Assembly: GCF_033115175.1 (NCBI RefSeq)
Contig: NC_084834.1
Coordinates: 11,319,294-11,383,293, forward strand
Direction of reading: 5' to 3'
Length of the DNA stretch: 64,000 nucleotides
Source: Lepus europaeus
Taxonomy: Eukaryota; Chordata; Mammalia; Lagomorpha; Leporidae
In this document: one piece after another, positions 33,578 through 45,395 of the stretch
Position numbering within the stretch: position 1 is the first letter of the stretch
Layout: every line of letters begins with the position of its first letter
The notes under the pieces: model-generated
What the model was told of the DNA's origin: nothing
What the model saw: only the letters and a program-made list of their open reading frames with translations
The model's database searches: none
Program-made: the position numbers and the translations under genes

Positions 33578-33899
33578 TCTTTTTTTTTCTTTAAGATTTA
33601 TTTATTTATTTGAAAGAGTTACAGAGAGAGGTAGAGACAGAGAGAGAAAGAGAGAGAGAGGTCTCTAGATGGCCGCAATGGCCGGAGCTGTGCCGATCCA
33701 AAGCCAGGAGCCAGGAGCTTCTTCTGGGTCTCCCACGCAGGTGCAGGGGTCCAAGGACTTGGGCCATCTTCCACTGCTTTTCCATGCCATAGCAGAGAGC
33801 TGGATTGGAAGAGGAGCAGCCGGGACTAGACTGGTGTCCATATGAGATGCCGGCGCTTCAGGCCAGGGCTTTAACCCACTGAACCACAGCGCCAGCCCC
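33578..33899 (-). mobile_element. C-SINE
   Basis: Antisense and complete, ending AACCACAGCGCCAGCCCC. Confidence 0.9.
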
Positions 33900-34017
33900 T
33901 CCACTTGTCCTTATTATGTAATTCATTGCACAGAGGTCTGTCAAACATAACTAAATTGCTGTTTCATCATTTTCCTGTGCCTGTTTGCTATTTAGTGGAA
34001 CATTAACAGGTTATTGG

Positions 34018-34072
34018 AGGAGGGAGGGAGGAAGGGGGGGGGGAGGGAGGGAGGGAGGGGAGGCAGCTTGTC
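34018..34072 (+). repeat. (GGGA)n/G-run repeat, G-quadruplex-prone
   Basis: GGAGGGAGGAAGGGGGGGGG and following GGGAGGGAGGG units give more than four G-tracts of at least three. Confidence 0.85.
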
Positions 34073-34130
34073 AAGGGCCTCTTTACTTTTATTTATTTGA
34101 AATACAAAATGAAAGAAGAAGAGACAGATT

Positions 34131-34254
34131 TTTTTAAAAGATTATTTAAAATTTTATTTAAGGTATACAAATTTCATGTATTTCATATCTACAGATTCAA
34201 GAACATAGTGATACTTTCCCTCCTACCCTCCCTTCCACCCATGCTCCCACCCTT
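34131..34254 (-). mobile_element. Short L1 3'-end fragment (rabbit type)
   Basis: Antisense L1 3' end (TTAAAATTTTATTTAAGGTA to the pyrimidine-rich CCTCCTACCCTCCCTTCCAC), resembling the end of the young L1 at 40.6 kb. Embedded between SINE pieces. Confidence 0.55.
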
Positions 34255-34560
34255 TATTTGAAAGGCAGAGTTACAAAGCGGGGCAGGGGAGGGGAGAGAT
34301 CTTCCATCCACTGATTCACTCCCCAAATGTTTGCAATGGTTGGCGCTGTGCCAGGCTGAAGGCAGGATCCAGGAGTTTCTTCCAGGTCTCCCACAGGTGC
34401 AGGGACCCAAGCACTTGGGCCACCTCCAGTGCATTCCCAAGGTGCATTAGCAGGGAATCAGAAGGTTCAGAAGTGGAGCAGGCGGCACTTGAACAAGTGC
34501 TCATGTGGGAAGCTGGCATCACAGGTGGTGGCTTTACCTGTTTGCCACAATGCCAGCTGG
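34255..34560 (-). mobile_element. C-SINE beside SINE and L1 scraps
   Basis: Antisense body. A second antisense SINE tail lies at 34085-34128 on the far side of an L1 3' fragment, so this is a small mosaic. Confidence 0.8.
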
Positions 34561-34903
34561 CAAAGAGTGAGAACGTTCTTCCACAGAATTGATGAAAGAG
34601 AGAAGACTCAAATAACTAAAATGAGACATGCAAGAGGGTACATTAAAACCAAATTTACAGAGATCAAAAGGATTATGGAAATACTGTGAATCATGCATCA
34701 GCACGTTAGGTCATCAGGATGGAATGAGGAAATGCCTAGAAGCGTCACCTGCCGAGACTGAATGGCATTGAGAGAGATTCTGAACAGAACTCCAGCTAGG
34801 GCAGGTGGTGAATCAGTAATAAAAAAACCTTCCAACAAATAAAAGTTCAGGACAAGGGGGTTCCACCGGTGAATTCTATAAAACATTTAAGTAAGAACTA
34901 ATA

Positions 34904-35232
34904 CAGGGGCTGCTGTGGTGGCATAGCAGGTTAAGCCACTGCCTGAGAGGCTGGCATCCCATATGGAAGCCTGTTGAAGTCCAGGCTGCTCCACTTCCAC
35001 TGCAGCTCCCTGCTGATCGCCTGGGAAAGCAGCAGAGGAGGGTCCAAGTGCTTGGGCCCCTGCATCCACACGGGAGACCCAGAAGAAGCTCCTGGCTCTT
35101 GGTTTCAGCTTGGCCCAGTCCCAGCTAATGTGGCCGCTTTGGGAGTGAACCAGCAGATGGACGATATCTCTCTCTCTCACTCTCTCTTTCTCTGTAACTC
35201 TGCCTTGAAAAGAAATATTTTTAAAAAAGTAA
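34904..35232 (+). mobile_element. C-SINE
   Basis: Head GGGGCTGCTGTGGTGGCATA; complete with A-rich tail. Confidence 0.88.
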
Positions 35233-35339
35233 AAAAAAAAAAAAATCTTCCAAGAAATTAAAGAGGAGGGAACCCTTCCTGATTCATTCCAGGAGGCTAG
35301 CATTACACTGATACCAAAGCCAGACAAAGACACTACAAG

Positions 35340-35395
35340 AAAAGGAAAGAAGGAAGGAAGAAAAAAAGAAAGAAGGGAGGGAGGAAGACATTGCC
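35340..35395 (+). repeat. (GGAA)n purine repeat
   Basis: Imperfect GGAAG/AAAG tract inside L1 sequence, just left of the minisatellite. Confidence 0.8.
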
Positions 35396-35483
35396 AGAAA
35401 ACTATAGCTCACAACCCTTGATGAACACAGATGCAAAAATCCGCAACCAAATTCTATACCAGCAAACAGAACACAGCAACACA

Positions 35484-35806
35484 TTTAAAGAACTATATAC
35501 CATACAAAACACATTACAAGAACTATATACCACACAAAACCCAGTAAAAGAACTATATACCATACAAAACACATTAAAAGAACTATATACCATACAAAAC
35601 ACATTAAAAGAACTATATACCACACAAAACCCAGTAAAAGAACTATATACCATACAACAACACAGTAAAAGAACTATATACCACACAAAACACAGTAAAA
35701 GAACTATATACCATACAACAACACAGTAAAAGAACTATATACCACACAAAACACAGTAAAAGAACTATATACCATACAACAACACATTAAAAGAACTATA
35801 TACCAT
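35484..35806 (+). repeat. 11-copy ~30-bp minisatellite inside L1 ORF2
   Basis: Tandem units around AAGAACTATATACCATACAA, 30 or 31 nt long, encoding KELYTIQNTL-like decapeptides in the old ORF2 frame. The single-copy L1 sequence continues at both ends (the last unit runs into ATGACCAAGTGGAATTTGTT). The final five units alternate between ACCATACAACAACA and ACCACACAAAACA types, giving a ~61-nt higher-order period. Confidence 0.9.
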
Positions 35807-35985
35807 GACCAAGTGGAATTTGTTCCTGAAGTGAAGGGACAGTTCAGTGTATGAAAATCAATAAATGTAATACACCACATTGACAGAATTATATTAATAT
35901 CAATAGATAACATAACAATACAGAACAAAATTATGCCATTGTATTCTCAATGAATGCAGAAAAGTGCTTTAAAATCCAATGCTCT

Positions 35986-36327
35986 AGGCTGGCGCCGTGG
36001 CTTAACAGGCTAATCCTCCGCCTTGCAGCGCTGGCACACTGGGTTCTAGTCCCAGTTGGGGCACCAGATTCTGTCCTGGTTGCCCCTCTTCCAGGCCAGC
36101 TCTCTGCTATGGCCTGGAAGGCAGTGGAGGATGGCCCAAGTGCTTGGGCCCTGCACCCGCATGGGAGACCAGGAGAAGCACCTGGCTCCTGGCTTCGGGT
36201 CAGCGAGATGCGCCGGCCGCAGCGGCCATTGGAGGGTGAACCAACGGCAAAAAGGAAGACCTTCCTCTCTGTCTCTCTCTCACTATCCACTCTGCCTGTC
36301 AAAAAAAAAAAAAACAAAAACAAAAAC
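35986..36327 (+). mobile_element. C-SINE (GGCTGGCGCCGTGGCTTAAC subtype)
   Basis: Insert in L1. Duplication CCAATGCTCT at 35976-35985 and 36328-36337. Tail ends CTGTCAAAAAAAAAAAAAA rather than AAATAAATCTTT, marking a distinct subfamily. Confidence 0.92.
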
Positions 36328-38584
36328 CCAATGCTCTTTTGTTATTAAAAACACTCACCAAATCAGTAGTGGATGAAGATTACCACAACATAATAAAGAC
36401 CATATATTAAAAACCCACAGCTAACTTCATAATCAATGGCGAAAGAGCAACTGTTTTCACTCCAAGATCTAGAACAAGATAGGGATAACTCCTTTTATCA
36501 CGTCTCTTTAACATAGTAGTGGAAGATCTATCCAGAGCAATTCAGCAAGAAAAATAAATGAAAGGCATCAACATTGGAAAGGAAGAAGTAAAATTATCTG
36601 TTGGCCAACAACATGATTTTGTATGTATAAAACTCTGAAGATTCCATAAAAAATGTCTAGTTTTCATGGAGTAGAAGACTTATTGTAATGTCAGTAATAT
36701 CCAAAGCAATCTATAGATTTAATAAATCTCTATCAAAATCCCAAAGGTGTTCTTGAAGAAATAGAAAATTACATTTTATAATTCCCATGGGACTGCAATG
36801 GACACTGAGTAGCCAAAACAATCTTGAACTCAACCCAGTAGGCCTTTGTTAATGACCACAGCCTGAGCTTGCTCTCAGGAGAAGCCGGTAGCTGTGGTCC
36901 ATATGATTTTCTTAAGTGACTATATTTTTCCCTTATTTACTGCAATGGTTCTTAACTTTGGATGCAATGGTCTTTTACAACATAAAGTGTACACTTCACC
37001 ATGGGAAATTAAGTTGTGGGTGATATAAATTAGCTGTGTAAGTGGTACCAAAAGTAAGACTTAATGGTAACTTGGAACAATTGAATGACAAACCTGTAAA
37101 AAAATAAATAAATAAAATGAGATGGAGGAGGAGGAAGAAGGGAGGAGATTGGAACTCTCAAACTTCCTGTCCTCAAAGCTTTTTACAAACTATCATACTC
37201 CAACAGTGTAGTATTCACATAAAGAAGAGATATATAGGCTGATGGAATGGAATGAAATAGAATAGACAGAGTTCCCAACCCCCCACATGTCTGACTTTTG
37301 ACAAGAGTGCCAAGGCCATTTGATGAGGGAATGTGCACTCTTTCATCAGACGACATTGTGAAAACGGAATATCCACATGCGAGATAATGAAGTTGGCCCC
37401 TTACACACCATATAAAAAAGATAACACCTAAATGTAAGGTCTAAAATTTTTTGAAAACTCTCAAGAAAACATAGGAAGAAAGCATGACAACATTGGATTT
37501 TGCTGTGGTTTCTTGGTCATAACAATAAAAACACAGACAACAGAAGTAAAAATGGGTAAATTAGGCTACATCTAAATGAAAAACTTCTTTGCATCAAAAG
37601 ACACAAAATATTGAAAAAGCAGCCTACCAAATGGGAGAAAGAAAGCAATAAGGGATCAATATCCAAACTACATAAATAACTCTTAAAACAACAAGGTTTA
37701 ATTAAAATGAGTAAAAAATTTGAATAAAACATTTCTCCAAAGAAGATATACAAATGATTAACAAGCACAAAAAAGACTCCCAACATCACTAATCATTAGG
37801 AAAATGCAATAAAAAAACACAAGGAGATATCACTTCACATTCACCAGAATGGCCTATCATAAAAAAATAAGTTTAGGGAGGATGTGGAGAAACTAGAACT
37901 TTTGTGCCCTACTGGCGAACACAGGAAATATTGCAGATGCTATGTACATGTATAGAAATTCCACAGAAAATTAATATATTGCTGCATGATCTAGGAATTT
38001 CACTTCTGAGGATATGCCCGGAAGAATTGAAAACAGATTTTCTACACAGCCACTGATGGCAGTATTATGCACAATAGTCAAAAGGTGGAAGCAACCCAAG
38101 TGTCCATTGACAGATGAACGCATAGGCAAATTGTACAGATCCATGCAATGGAATAGTATATAGTCTTCAAAGAAAGTTCTAGCACACAGTACAATGTGGA
38201 TGAACCATGAGGATGCTATGCCAAATGAAATATGCCGGTCACAAAAGACAAATACTATATATTCCGCTTATATGAGATATGAGACTAGTTACATCCATAG
38301 AAACGCAAAGTAGAATGGCTATTGCTGGGAGATGGGTGAACGGGAGTTGCTGCATGGGTTACGGACTTTAAGGTTTGCAGGATGCACAGTTCTGGAAATT
38401 GCACAATGATGTGAGTGTACTTAGCACTCTTAAAGTGAGCAAGAAGGGAAGTTTTGTCTTATGTGTACTTGACTGCAATTTTTAAAAAGTATATATATAT
38501 GTGTGTGTGTGTATGTTTGTGTGTAAAAGAGGGAAGGGGAGACAGAATATTCACACATATATGATCAATTAAGAACTAAATAAG

Positions 38585-38896
38585 GGGCCGGCGCTGTGGC
38601 TCACTTGGTTAATCCTCCTCCTGTGGTGCCGGCATCCCAATGTGAGCACCGGGTTCTTGTCCCAGCTGCCCCTCTTCCAGTCCAGCTCTCTGCTTTGACC
38701 CAGGAGGGCAGTGGAGGATGGCCCAGGTGCTTGGGCCCTGCACCCGCATGGGAGACCAGGAGGAAGCACCTGGCTCCTGGCTTTGGATGGCGCAGCACCA
38801 GCTGTGGAGGCCATTTGGGGAGTGAACCAGCGGAAGGAAGACATTTCTCTCTGTCTCTCTCTCACCGTCTATCTGTCAAAAAAAATTTTTTTTAAA
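38585..38896 (+). mobile_element. C-SINE (CTGTCAAAAA-tail subtype)
   Basis: Perfect duplication AAGAACTAAATAAG at 38571-38584 and 38897-38910. Confidence 0.93.
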
Positions 38897-39018
38897 AAGA
38901 ACTAAATAAGAATGCATTAACAAATATAATATCTGGTTAAGGGAATGTGATTTTTTTTAAATGCTGGTGAAAACTTTTCAATACTCTTGCTATGTGGAAT
39001 AAAAGTGTTTTAATTTTT

Positions 39019-39362
39019 TAAAAAGATTTATTTATTTATTTGAAAGTCAGAGTTACACAGAGAGAGGAGAGGCAGAGAGAGAGGGAGAGAGGAAGAGAGA
39101 GAGGTCTTCCATCCGCTGGTTCACTCCCCAAAGGGCCGCAATGGCTGGAGCTGTGCTGATCCGAAGCCAGGAGCCAGGAGCTTCTTCCAGGTCTCCCACG
39201 TGGTGCAGGGGCCCAAGGACTTGGGCCATCTTCTACTGCTTTCCCAGGCCACAGTAGAGAGCTGGATTGGAAGTGGAGCAGCCAGGTCTCGAACCGGAGT
39301 CCATATGGGATGCCAACGCTTCAGGCCAGGGCATTAACCCACTGCGCCACAACACCAGCCCC
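39019..39362 (-). mobile_element. C-SINE
   Basis: Perfect 17-nt duplication AAAGTGTTTTAATTTTT at 39002-39018 and 39363-39379. Confidence 0.95.
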
Positions 39363-40593
39363 AAAGTGTTTTAATTTTTCATGATAAAAGTAAAAGTGAG
39401 TTTTTCAAGTATATATTTCTTGGTTAGCCCCAACAAGTAAATATACAAATATGAATACAAATGGATGGTTGAGAGTTTTGAAACTGGAAGAACTAAGTTC
39501 TGTTTTGCTTTGGAGGATGGGGAAGAAGAAATGTAAACTCAGTCTTGTGATGGTTGAGATAGGGAAGTCACTCATGGCAGACTCTGCTTTATTCCTTTAG
39601 ATGCTAGCTGACTCTGCCAGCAGTGCCAGAGTTCATGATCAACCAGCTGCCCCACAGTGATGGCCGCACAGCTCCTCAGAAGGGTGATGTCCACCAGGAA
39701 CCTCCTAAGACTGATTGCCGATCTTTTACATCACCTTTGTCTCCATGTCCTTCCGGTCTTCTGTTTCCTGGAGGTATTGCTTCTTTGATTAAACAGACGC
39801 ATGTCAATTCTTTACCTAATGCAAAGTCATTAAAAATGTGTCCCCAGGTTTTCTGCCTTCTGTGGTTCTATCCCTTACATTTCAATATTTGATCCATTTT
39901 GAGTTAAAGGAGTTAATGCTTGTACACAGAATCAGGTAAGACTCCAACCTCATTCTTTTGTGTGTGACGATTCAGTTGCACTTGCCCAAGCACCATTTGT
40001 TGAGAGGACTATTCTTTCCCTGTGAATGGGGCTTGACAACCTTGTTGAAAATCATTACCCATCAACGTCTGGGTTTATTTTTGGACTCTCAGTTCTACTC
40101 TATTGATCTGTCTGTCCTTTATTCACAGCCTTGAATGCTGTTGCTTTGTAAAGAGTTTGGAAATCAGGAAATGTGAATCTTCCTTCTTTATTTTCCTTTC
40201 CCGGGATTATTTGGTCATACTGGGTCCCTTGCGGTTCCATATGAGTTTTAGAATGAACATCTCATTTTCTACAAAGAAGTCGCCTGAATTTCTAATGGAG
40301 AATTGTTGAATCTGCAGCCCAGTTTGGAGGGCTCTGTCATCTTAACAATGTTAAGTCAATCCATGAACAAATGTGTTTCCATTTATGTTGATCATCTTTA
40401 ATTTCTTTTCATAATGTTTCATAGTTTTTAGATTTTTGTTAAATTTATGCCTAAATATTTAATAATTTTTAATGCTATTGTGAATGGAATTTTATCGTCA
40501 TTTCATTTTTGGATTGTTCTTTGTGACTATAAAAATGCTATTGATTTTTGTATATTGATCTTGTATTCCACAACTTTGCTGACCTTGTTTATT

Positions 40594-41897
40594 AATTAAT
40601 TAATTTATTTATTTATTAAACTTTTATTTAATGAATATAAATTTCCAAAGTACAGCTTATGGGTTACAATGGCTTCCCCCCTCCCATAACTTCCCTCCCA
40701 CCCGCAACCCTCCCCTTTCCCGCTCCCTCTCCCCTTCCATTCACATCAAGATTCATTTTCAATTCTCTTTATATATAGAAGATCAGTTTAGTATATATTA
40801 GGTAAAGATTTCAACAGTTTGCCCCATATAGCAACACAAAGTGAAAAAACTACTGTTGGAGTACTAGTTATAGCATTAAATAACAGTGTACAGCACATTA
40901 AAGACAGAGATCCTACATGATATTTTTTAAAAATTAATTAATTTTCTATGCCATTTCCAATTTAACACCAGGTTGTTTTTTTTTTTCATTTCCAATTATC
41001 TTTATATATAGAAGATCAATTCAGTATATAATTAGTAAAGACCTCATCAGTTTGTACCCACGCAGAAACACAAAGTATAAAAATACTGTTTCAGTACTAG
41101 TTATAGCATCACTGCACATTAGACAACACATTAAGGACAGATCCCACATGGGGTGTAAGTACACAGTGACTCCTGTTGCTGACTTAACAATTTGACACTC
41201 CTGTTCATGGCATCAGTAATCTCCCTAGGCTCTATTCATGAGTTGTCAGGGCTATGGAAGCCTTTAGAGTTCGCTGACTTTGATCTTATTCCAATAGGGT
41301 CATAGTCAAAGTGGAAGTTCTCTCCTCCCTTCAGAGAAAGGTACCTCCTTCTTTGATGGCCCCCTTCTTTCCACTGGGATCTCACTCACAGAGATCTTTC
41401 ATTTAGGTCTTTTTTTTTTTTTTCCATGGTATCTTGGCTTTCCATGCCTACAATACTCTCATGGGCTCTTCAACCAGATCCGAATGCCTTAAGGGCTGAT
41501 TGAACTCACACAATTATTCTTAGGTGTTTAAATTTTAACTGAAAAGTGATCCCTGTTAAATTTAAGAGTGGAAAAAGAGAGGGAGGAGATGTACAATTTG
41601 GGACATGCTCAATCAGACTTGCCCCAAATGGTGGAGTTAGAAATGTGCCAGGGGATTCCAACGCAATCCCATCAAGGTGGCATGTACCAATGCCATCTCA
41701 CTAGTCCAAGTGATCAATTTCAGCTCACAATTGATGGCTCTGATAGGTCTAAGAGTCAAAGGGATCACACAAACAAGACAAGTGTCTGCTAATACTAACT
41801 GATAGAATCAAAAAGGGAGAGAAGGATCCAACATGGGAAACGGGATACACAGCAGACTCATAGAATGGCAGATGTCCTAAACAACACTCTGGCCTCA
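40594..41897 (-). mobile_element. Young rabbit-type L1 3' end with 5' inversion
   Basis: 40594-41497 is the L1 3' UTR in antisense (poly-A side on the left, ATTAATTAATTAATTTATTT). 41498-41897 is the adjacent upstream 3' UTR piece in sense. The two parts meet exactly, so the insertion has a clean 5' inversion. Perfect 13-nt target-site duplication GACCTTGTTTATT at 40581-40593 and 41898-41910. It sits inside an older antisense L1. Confidence 0.85.
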
Positions 41898-41981
41898 GAC
41901 CTTGTTTATTTTTAATGATTTTTTGGTGGATTTCTTAGGATTTTTCCATGTATCAGTTAATGTCATTTAAGAATAGAGATG

Positions 41982-42303
41982 GGGCCGGCGCCATGGCTCA
42001 CTTGGTTAATCCTCCACCTGTGGCTCCGGCATCCCATATGGGTGCCGGGTTCTAGTCCTGGTTGCTCCTCTTCCAGTCCAGCTCTCTGCTGTGGCCTGGG
42101 AAGGCAGTGGAGGATGGCCCAGGTACTTGGGCCCCTGCACTGCATAGGAGACCAGGAGGAGGCACCTGGCTCCTGGCTTTGGATTGGTGCAGTGCCGGCT
42201 GTAACAGCCATTTGGGGAGTGAACCAATGGAAGGAAGACCTTTCTCTCTGTCCCTCTCTCTCACGGTCTATAACTCTACCTGTCAAATAATAATAATAAT
42301 AAA
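41982..42303 (+). mobile_element. C-SINE (CTGTCAAATAAT-tail subtype)
   Basis: Head GGGCCGGCGCCATGGCTCAC; tail made of TAA units. Confidence 0.92.
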
Positions 42304-42362
42304 AAAGAGATAGTTTTTCAGTTTTTTGGTTTTTAGTAAGGATGCCTGTTTTTCCTTTCTCT

Positions 42363-42711
42363 TTTTTTTTTTTTTTTTTTTTTTTGACAGGCAGAGTGGA
42401 CAGTGAGAGAGAGAGAGACAGAGAGAAAGGTCTTCCTTTGCCGTTGGTTTACCCTCTAATGGCCGCCGCGGTAGCGCGCTGTGGCCGGCGCACCGCGCTG
42501 TTCCAATGGCAGGAGCCAGGTGCTTATCCTGGTCTCCCATGGGGTGCAGAGCCCAAGCACTTGGGCCATCCTCCACTGCACTCCCTGGCCACAGCAGAGA
42601 GCTGGCCTGGAAGAGGGGCAACCGGGACAGGATCGGTGCCCCGACCGGGACTAGAACCCGGTGTGCCGGCGCCGCAAGGCGGAGGATTAGCCTGTTGAGC
42701 CACGGCGCCGG
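42363..42711 (-). mobile_element. C-SINE (GCCGGCGCCG-head subtype)
   Basis: Perfect 18-nt duplication CCTGTTTTTCCTTTCTCT at 42345-42362 and 42712-42729. Confidence 0.95.
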
Positions 42712-44283
42712 CCTGTTTTTCCTTTCTCTTGCCTAACTGCCCTGGCTAGAACCTCCAGTAAAATGTTGAGTAAAAGTGAAAAGAACACATGTGTTTTGGA
42801 GGAAAAGTCGGTCTTTCACCATTATGAATGATGGTGTGGGTTTTTTTTTTTTTTTAGATACTCTATCAGGCTGAGGAAGTTCATTTCCACTCTGAGTTTG
42901 TTCTGTAATTATCACAAAAAAGTGTTGGATTTGGTCAAAGGCTATTGGTGCATCTTTTGAGATGATCATGTGAATTTCATTTTTATTCTGTTGATATGAT
43001 TTGTTTTATTAATTTATGTTGAAGATGCTAATCAACCTTGCGTTTCTGGGGTAAAATTCCATCGGTCATGGTGTATAACTTCTGAGATGTTTCTGGGTTC
43101 CATTTTCACATCAGAATCCAAATTGTTTGGTGTAGTTTTCCTTCCTGCGATGCCCTTTTCTGGTTTTGGTATTAGGGTGATAACTCCCCCCAGGAAATGA
43201 GCTGGGGAATGGTGTCTCCTTTAGTATTTTTTAGAAGAGTTTGTGAGTACTTGGTAATAATTCTTGAAATGTTTGATAGAATTCAGTGGTAAACTCTGTG
43301 TCTTCTGGGCCTTGGCTTTTCCTTGAGGTTAGTTTTATTATTATTATTATTTATTACTAAGTCCATCTCATTACTTGTTCTAGGTCTATTCAGGTTATCT
43401 ATTATACCTGGAGTTTATTTCAGTAGCTGGTGTTTTTCTAGGAATTTGTTTATTTCATCTAAGTTTGCTTGTTTGTTGGTGTACAGAGGTGTATCGTGTT
43501 CTTTATAATTTTTTCCTTTTAGTGTGGTCAGTAGTAATGTCCCCTCTCTAATTTCTGAGTCTAAAAATCATATGATATTTTTTTCTGGTTGGTTAGAAGT
43601 TTATAAAATTGTTGCTCTTTTCAAAAGCTAGCTTTTGGTTTCTTTACTTTTCTCTTTTTTTTCCATCCTCTATTTCACCAATTTCTGCTGTAAGCTGGAT
43701 TATTTCATTCCTCTGCTTGCTTTATCTTTAGTTTGCACAACTTTTTCCAGCATCTTAACATGGAATATCAGGTTATCGACTTCAAATCTTCCTTCTTCTA
43801 GTATTTACAAGTATACATTTCTCTGTAAATTCCAGCTATGCTAGTGGTATAACATATGTTTTGGTATGTTGTTTCTTCAGTTTTACTCCTCTCAAAGTAT
43901 TTTCTGATTTCTGCTTTGATTTCTTCTTTCACTGGTAGGTTATTTTAGGAGTTTATTTAACTTTTACATGGCTGTGACGTTCCCCAATTTCTTCCTGCTA
44001 TTGCTTTCTAATTTGACTCCACTGTGGTGGGAGAGTAGACTTTGTGTTATTTCTATCCTCTTAAATTTATGGACCAGTTTTACTCCATGTGCTCTTGAAA
44101 GGAATGTCTATTTTCTTGTAGTTGGGTGGAGTGTTCTCTAGCTGTCTCTTAGGTGTAGCTGATGTCCAGTGCTGTCCAAGTCCACTAGTTCCTTGCTGGT
44201 CCTCTTTCTAGTTGTTCCTATATGAATTGCTGTAGATTGAGGATATCTTGCTTTTAAGTGTGATTTTTAATTTTTAACTGACA

Positions 44284-44568
44284 CGGCTCAGCAAGAAAGA
44301 GAGAGAGGGAGGGAGGGAGGAGATAAGGAGGGAGGGAGGAAAAAGGAAGGAAGGAAGGAGACAGAGCAGGTAAGAAAATGCTGTCCTCTACTGGGTCATT
44401 TCCCAAATGCTGGTAGTGGTTGGGCTAGGTCAGGTCAGAGCCAGGAGCCAGTAATGCAATCTAGATCTCCCATATGAGAGGCAGGGGCCCAATTACTGGA
44501 ACCATCACTGCTGCCACTCCAGTATGGGACATGGGTGTCTTAACCACTAGGCCAAACACCTACTCCCT
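44284..44568 (-). mobile_element. Diverged C-SINE
   Basis: Antisense; GGTTGGGCTAGGTCAGGTCA and TCTCCCATATGAGAGGCAGG; purine tract expanded. Confidence 0.75.
44290..44365 (+). repeat. (GGGA)n/(GGAA)n purine repeat
   Basis: GAGGGAGGGAGGGAGGA and AAGGAAGGAAGGAAGG units at the start of a diverged antisense SINE. Confidence 0.8.
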
Positions 44569-45299
44569 CACATTTGATACATGTGTACATTGTGTAACAG
44601 CTAATCAGGGTAAATATATCTATCTTTTCAAACAGTTAACATTTCTACATCATCAAAACATTCAAAATCCTTTCTTCTATTTTTCGAGGGAAGTATACGT
44701 TCTCATTATCAATAGTCACCCTACTGTACAATCGAACACCAGAATTTCTCACTCCTATTTAGTCATACGTTGTGCCATTAATCCCTGCTTCCTCCCACTC
44801 ACCCCAGCCTCTGGTACTCAGTTATACATCTCCCTTCCAAAAGATCAACCTTTTTTCGGATTTCACACATGAGAGAGATAATGCAGTGCTTACCTTTCTG
44901 TGCTTCGCCCGTATCACCTGACACGAGAACCTCCAGTTCCATCCATGTTGTTGCAAATGATGAGGTTTCATCCATGTTTATGGCTGAATAATATTCCACT
45001 GAGTGGACATACCACCTTTTCTTTGTGGTACACTGACGGGTGGATGGACACTTAGGTTCTTGCCGCTTCTTGGCTGTTGTGAATAGTGCTGCAATCAATG
45101 TGAGAGTGTAGATGTCTCGTCAACAGTGACATCATTTCCCTTGCATATGAACCCACTAGTGGGCTTGCTGGATCATATGGAAGGTCTATTTTTAGCTTTG
45201 TAAGAAGCCTCCATTCTGTTTTCACAATGGGTGGACTAATTTACATTTCCACCAACAGTACACAAGAGTTCCCTTCTCTCCACATCCTCACCAGCATTT

Positions 45300-45395
45300 G
45301 TTGTACATAATATTTATATATAAATTTAAATATGTAAATTTATATATGTATATATTTATTTATAAATATTTATGTAGCTAAATATATATATAGGT
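45300..45395 (+). repeat. AT-rich low-complexity stretch
   Basis: TATTTATATATAAATTTAAA-type sequence inside the antisense L1. Confidence 0.75.

Larger units (their letters stand above)
29261..38560 (+). mobile_element. Sense L1 mosaic (ORF2 and 3' end pieces, at least two copies)
   Basis: A-rich sense L1 ORF2 text in several runs. AAATATGTCAAGCTGAATGA (29370) and a second early-ORF2-like block at 34570-34900 show more than one copy. 35260-35480 gives the reverse-transcriptase-region text CACTGATACCAAAGCCAGAC, and 37240-38440 the 3' end. Interrupted by several C-SINEs, a minisatellite (35484-35806) and two non-L1 inserts (30115-30300, ~36838-37110). No intact ORF. Confidence 0.65.
39780..44272 (-). 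mobile_element. Older antisense L1, split by a young L1 and two SINEs
   Basis: Segments 39780-40580 and 41911-44272 read as ORF2 on the minus strand (CCATTTGTTGAGAGGACTAT, TACTCTATTGATCTGTCTGT, then ATTGAGGATATCTTGCTTTT). The gap is filled by the young L1 at 40594-41897; C-SINEs interrupt further right. No intact frame. Confidence 0.7.

Noticed and set aside
35391-35729. 112-codon repetitive ORF as a real gene
   Set aside because: It is a tandem expansion of L1 ORF2 sequence in an otherwise broken element.
35484-35806. CRISPR-like array
   Set aside because: Repeats are contiguous with no unique spacers, and the host is a vertebrate.
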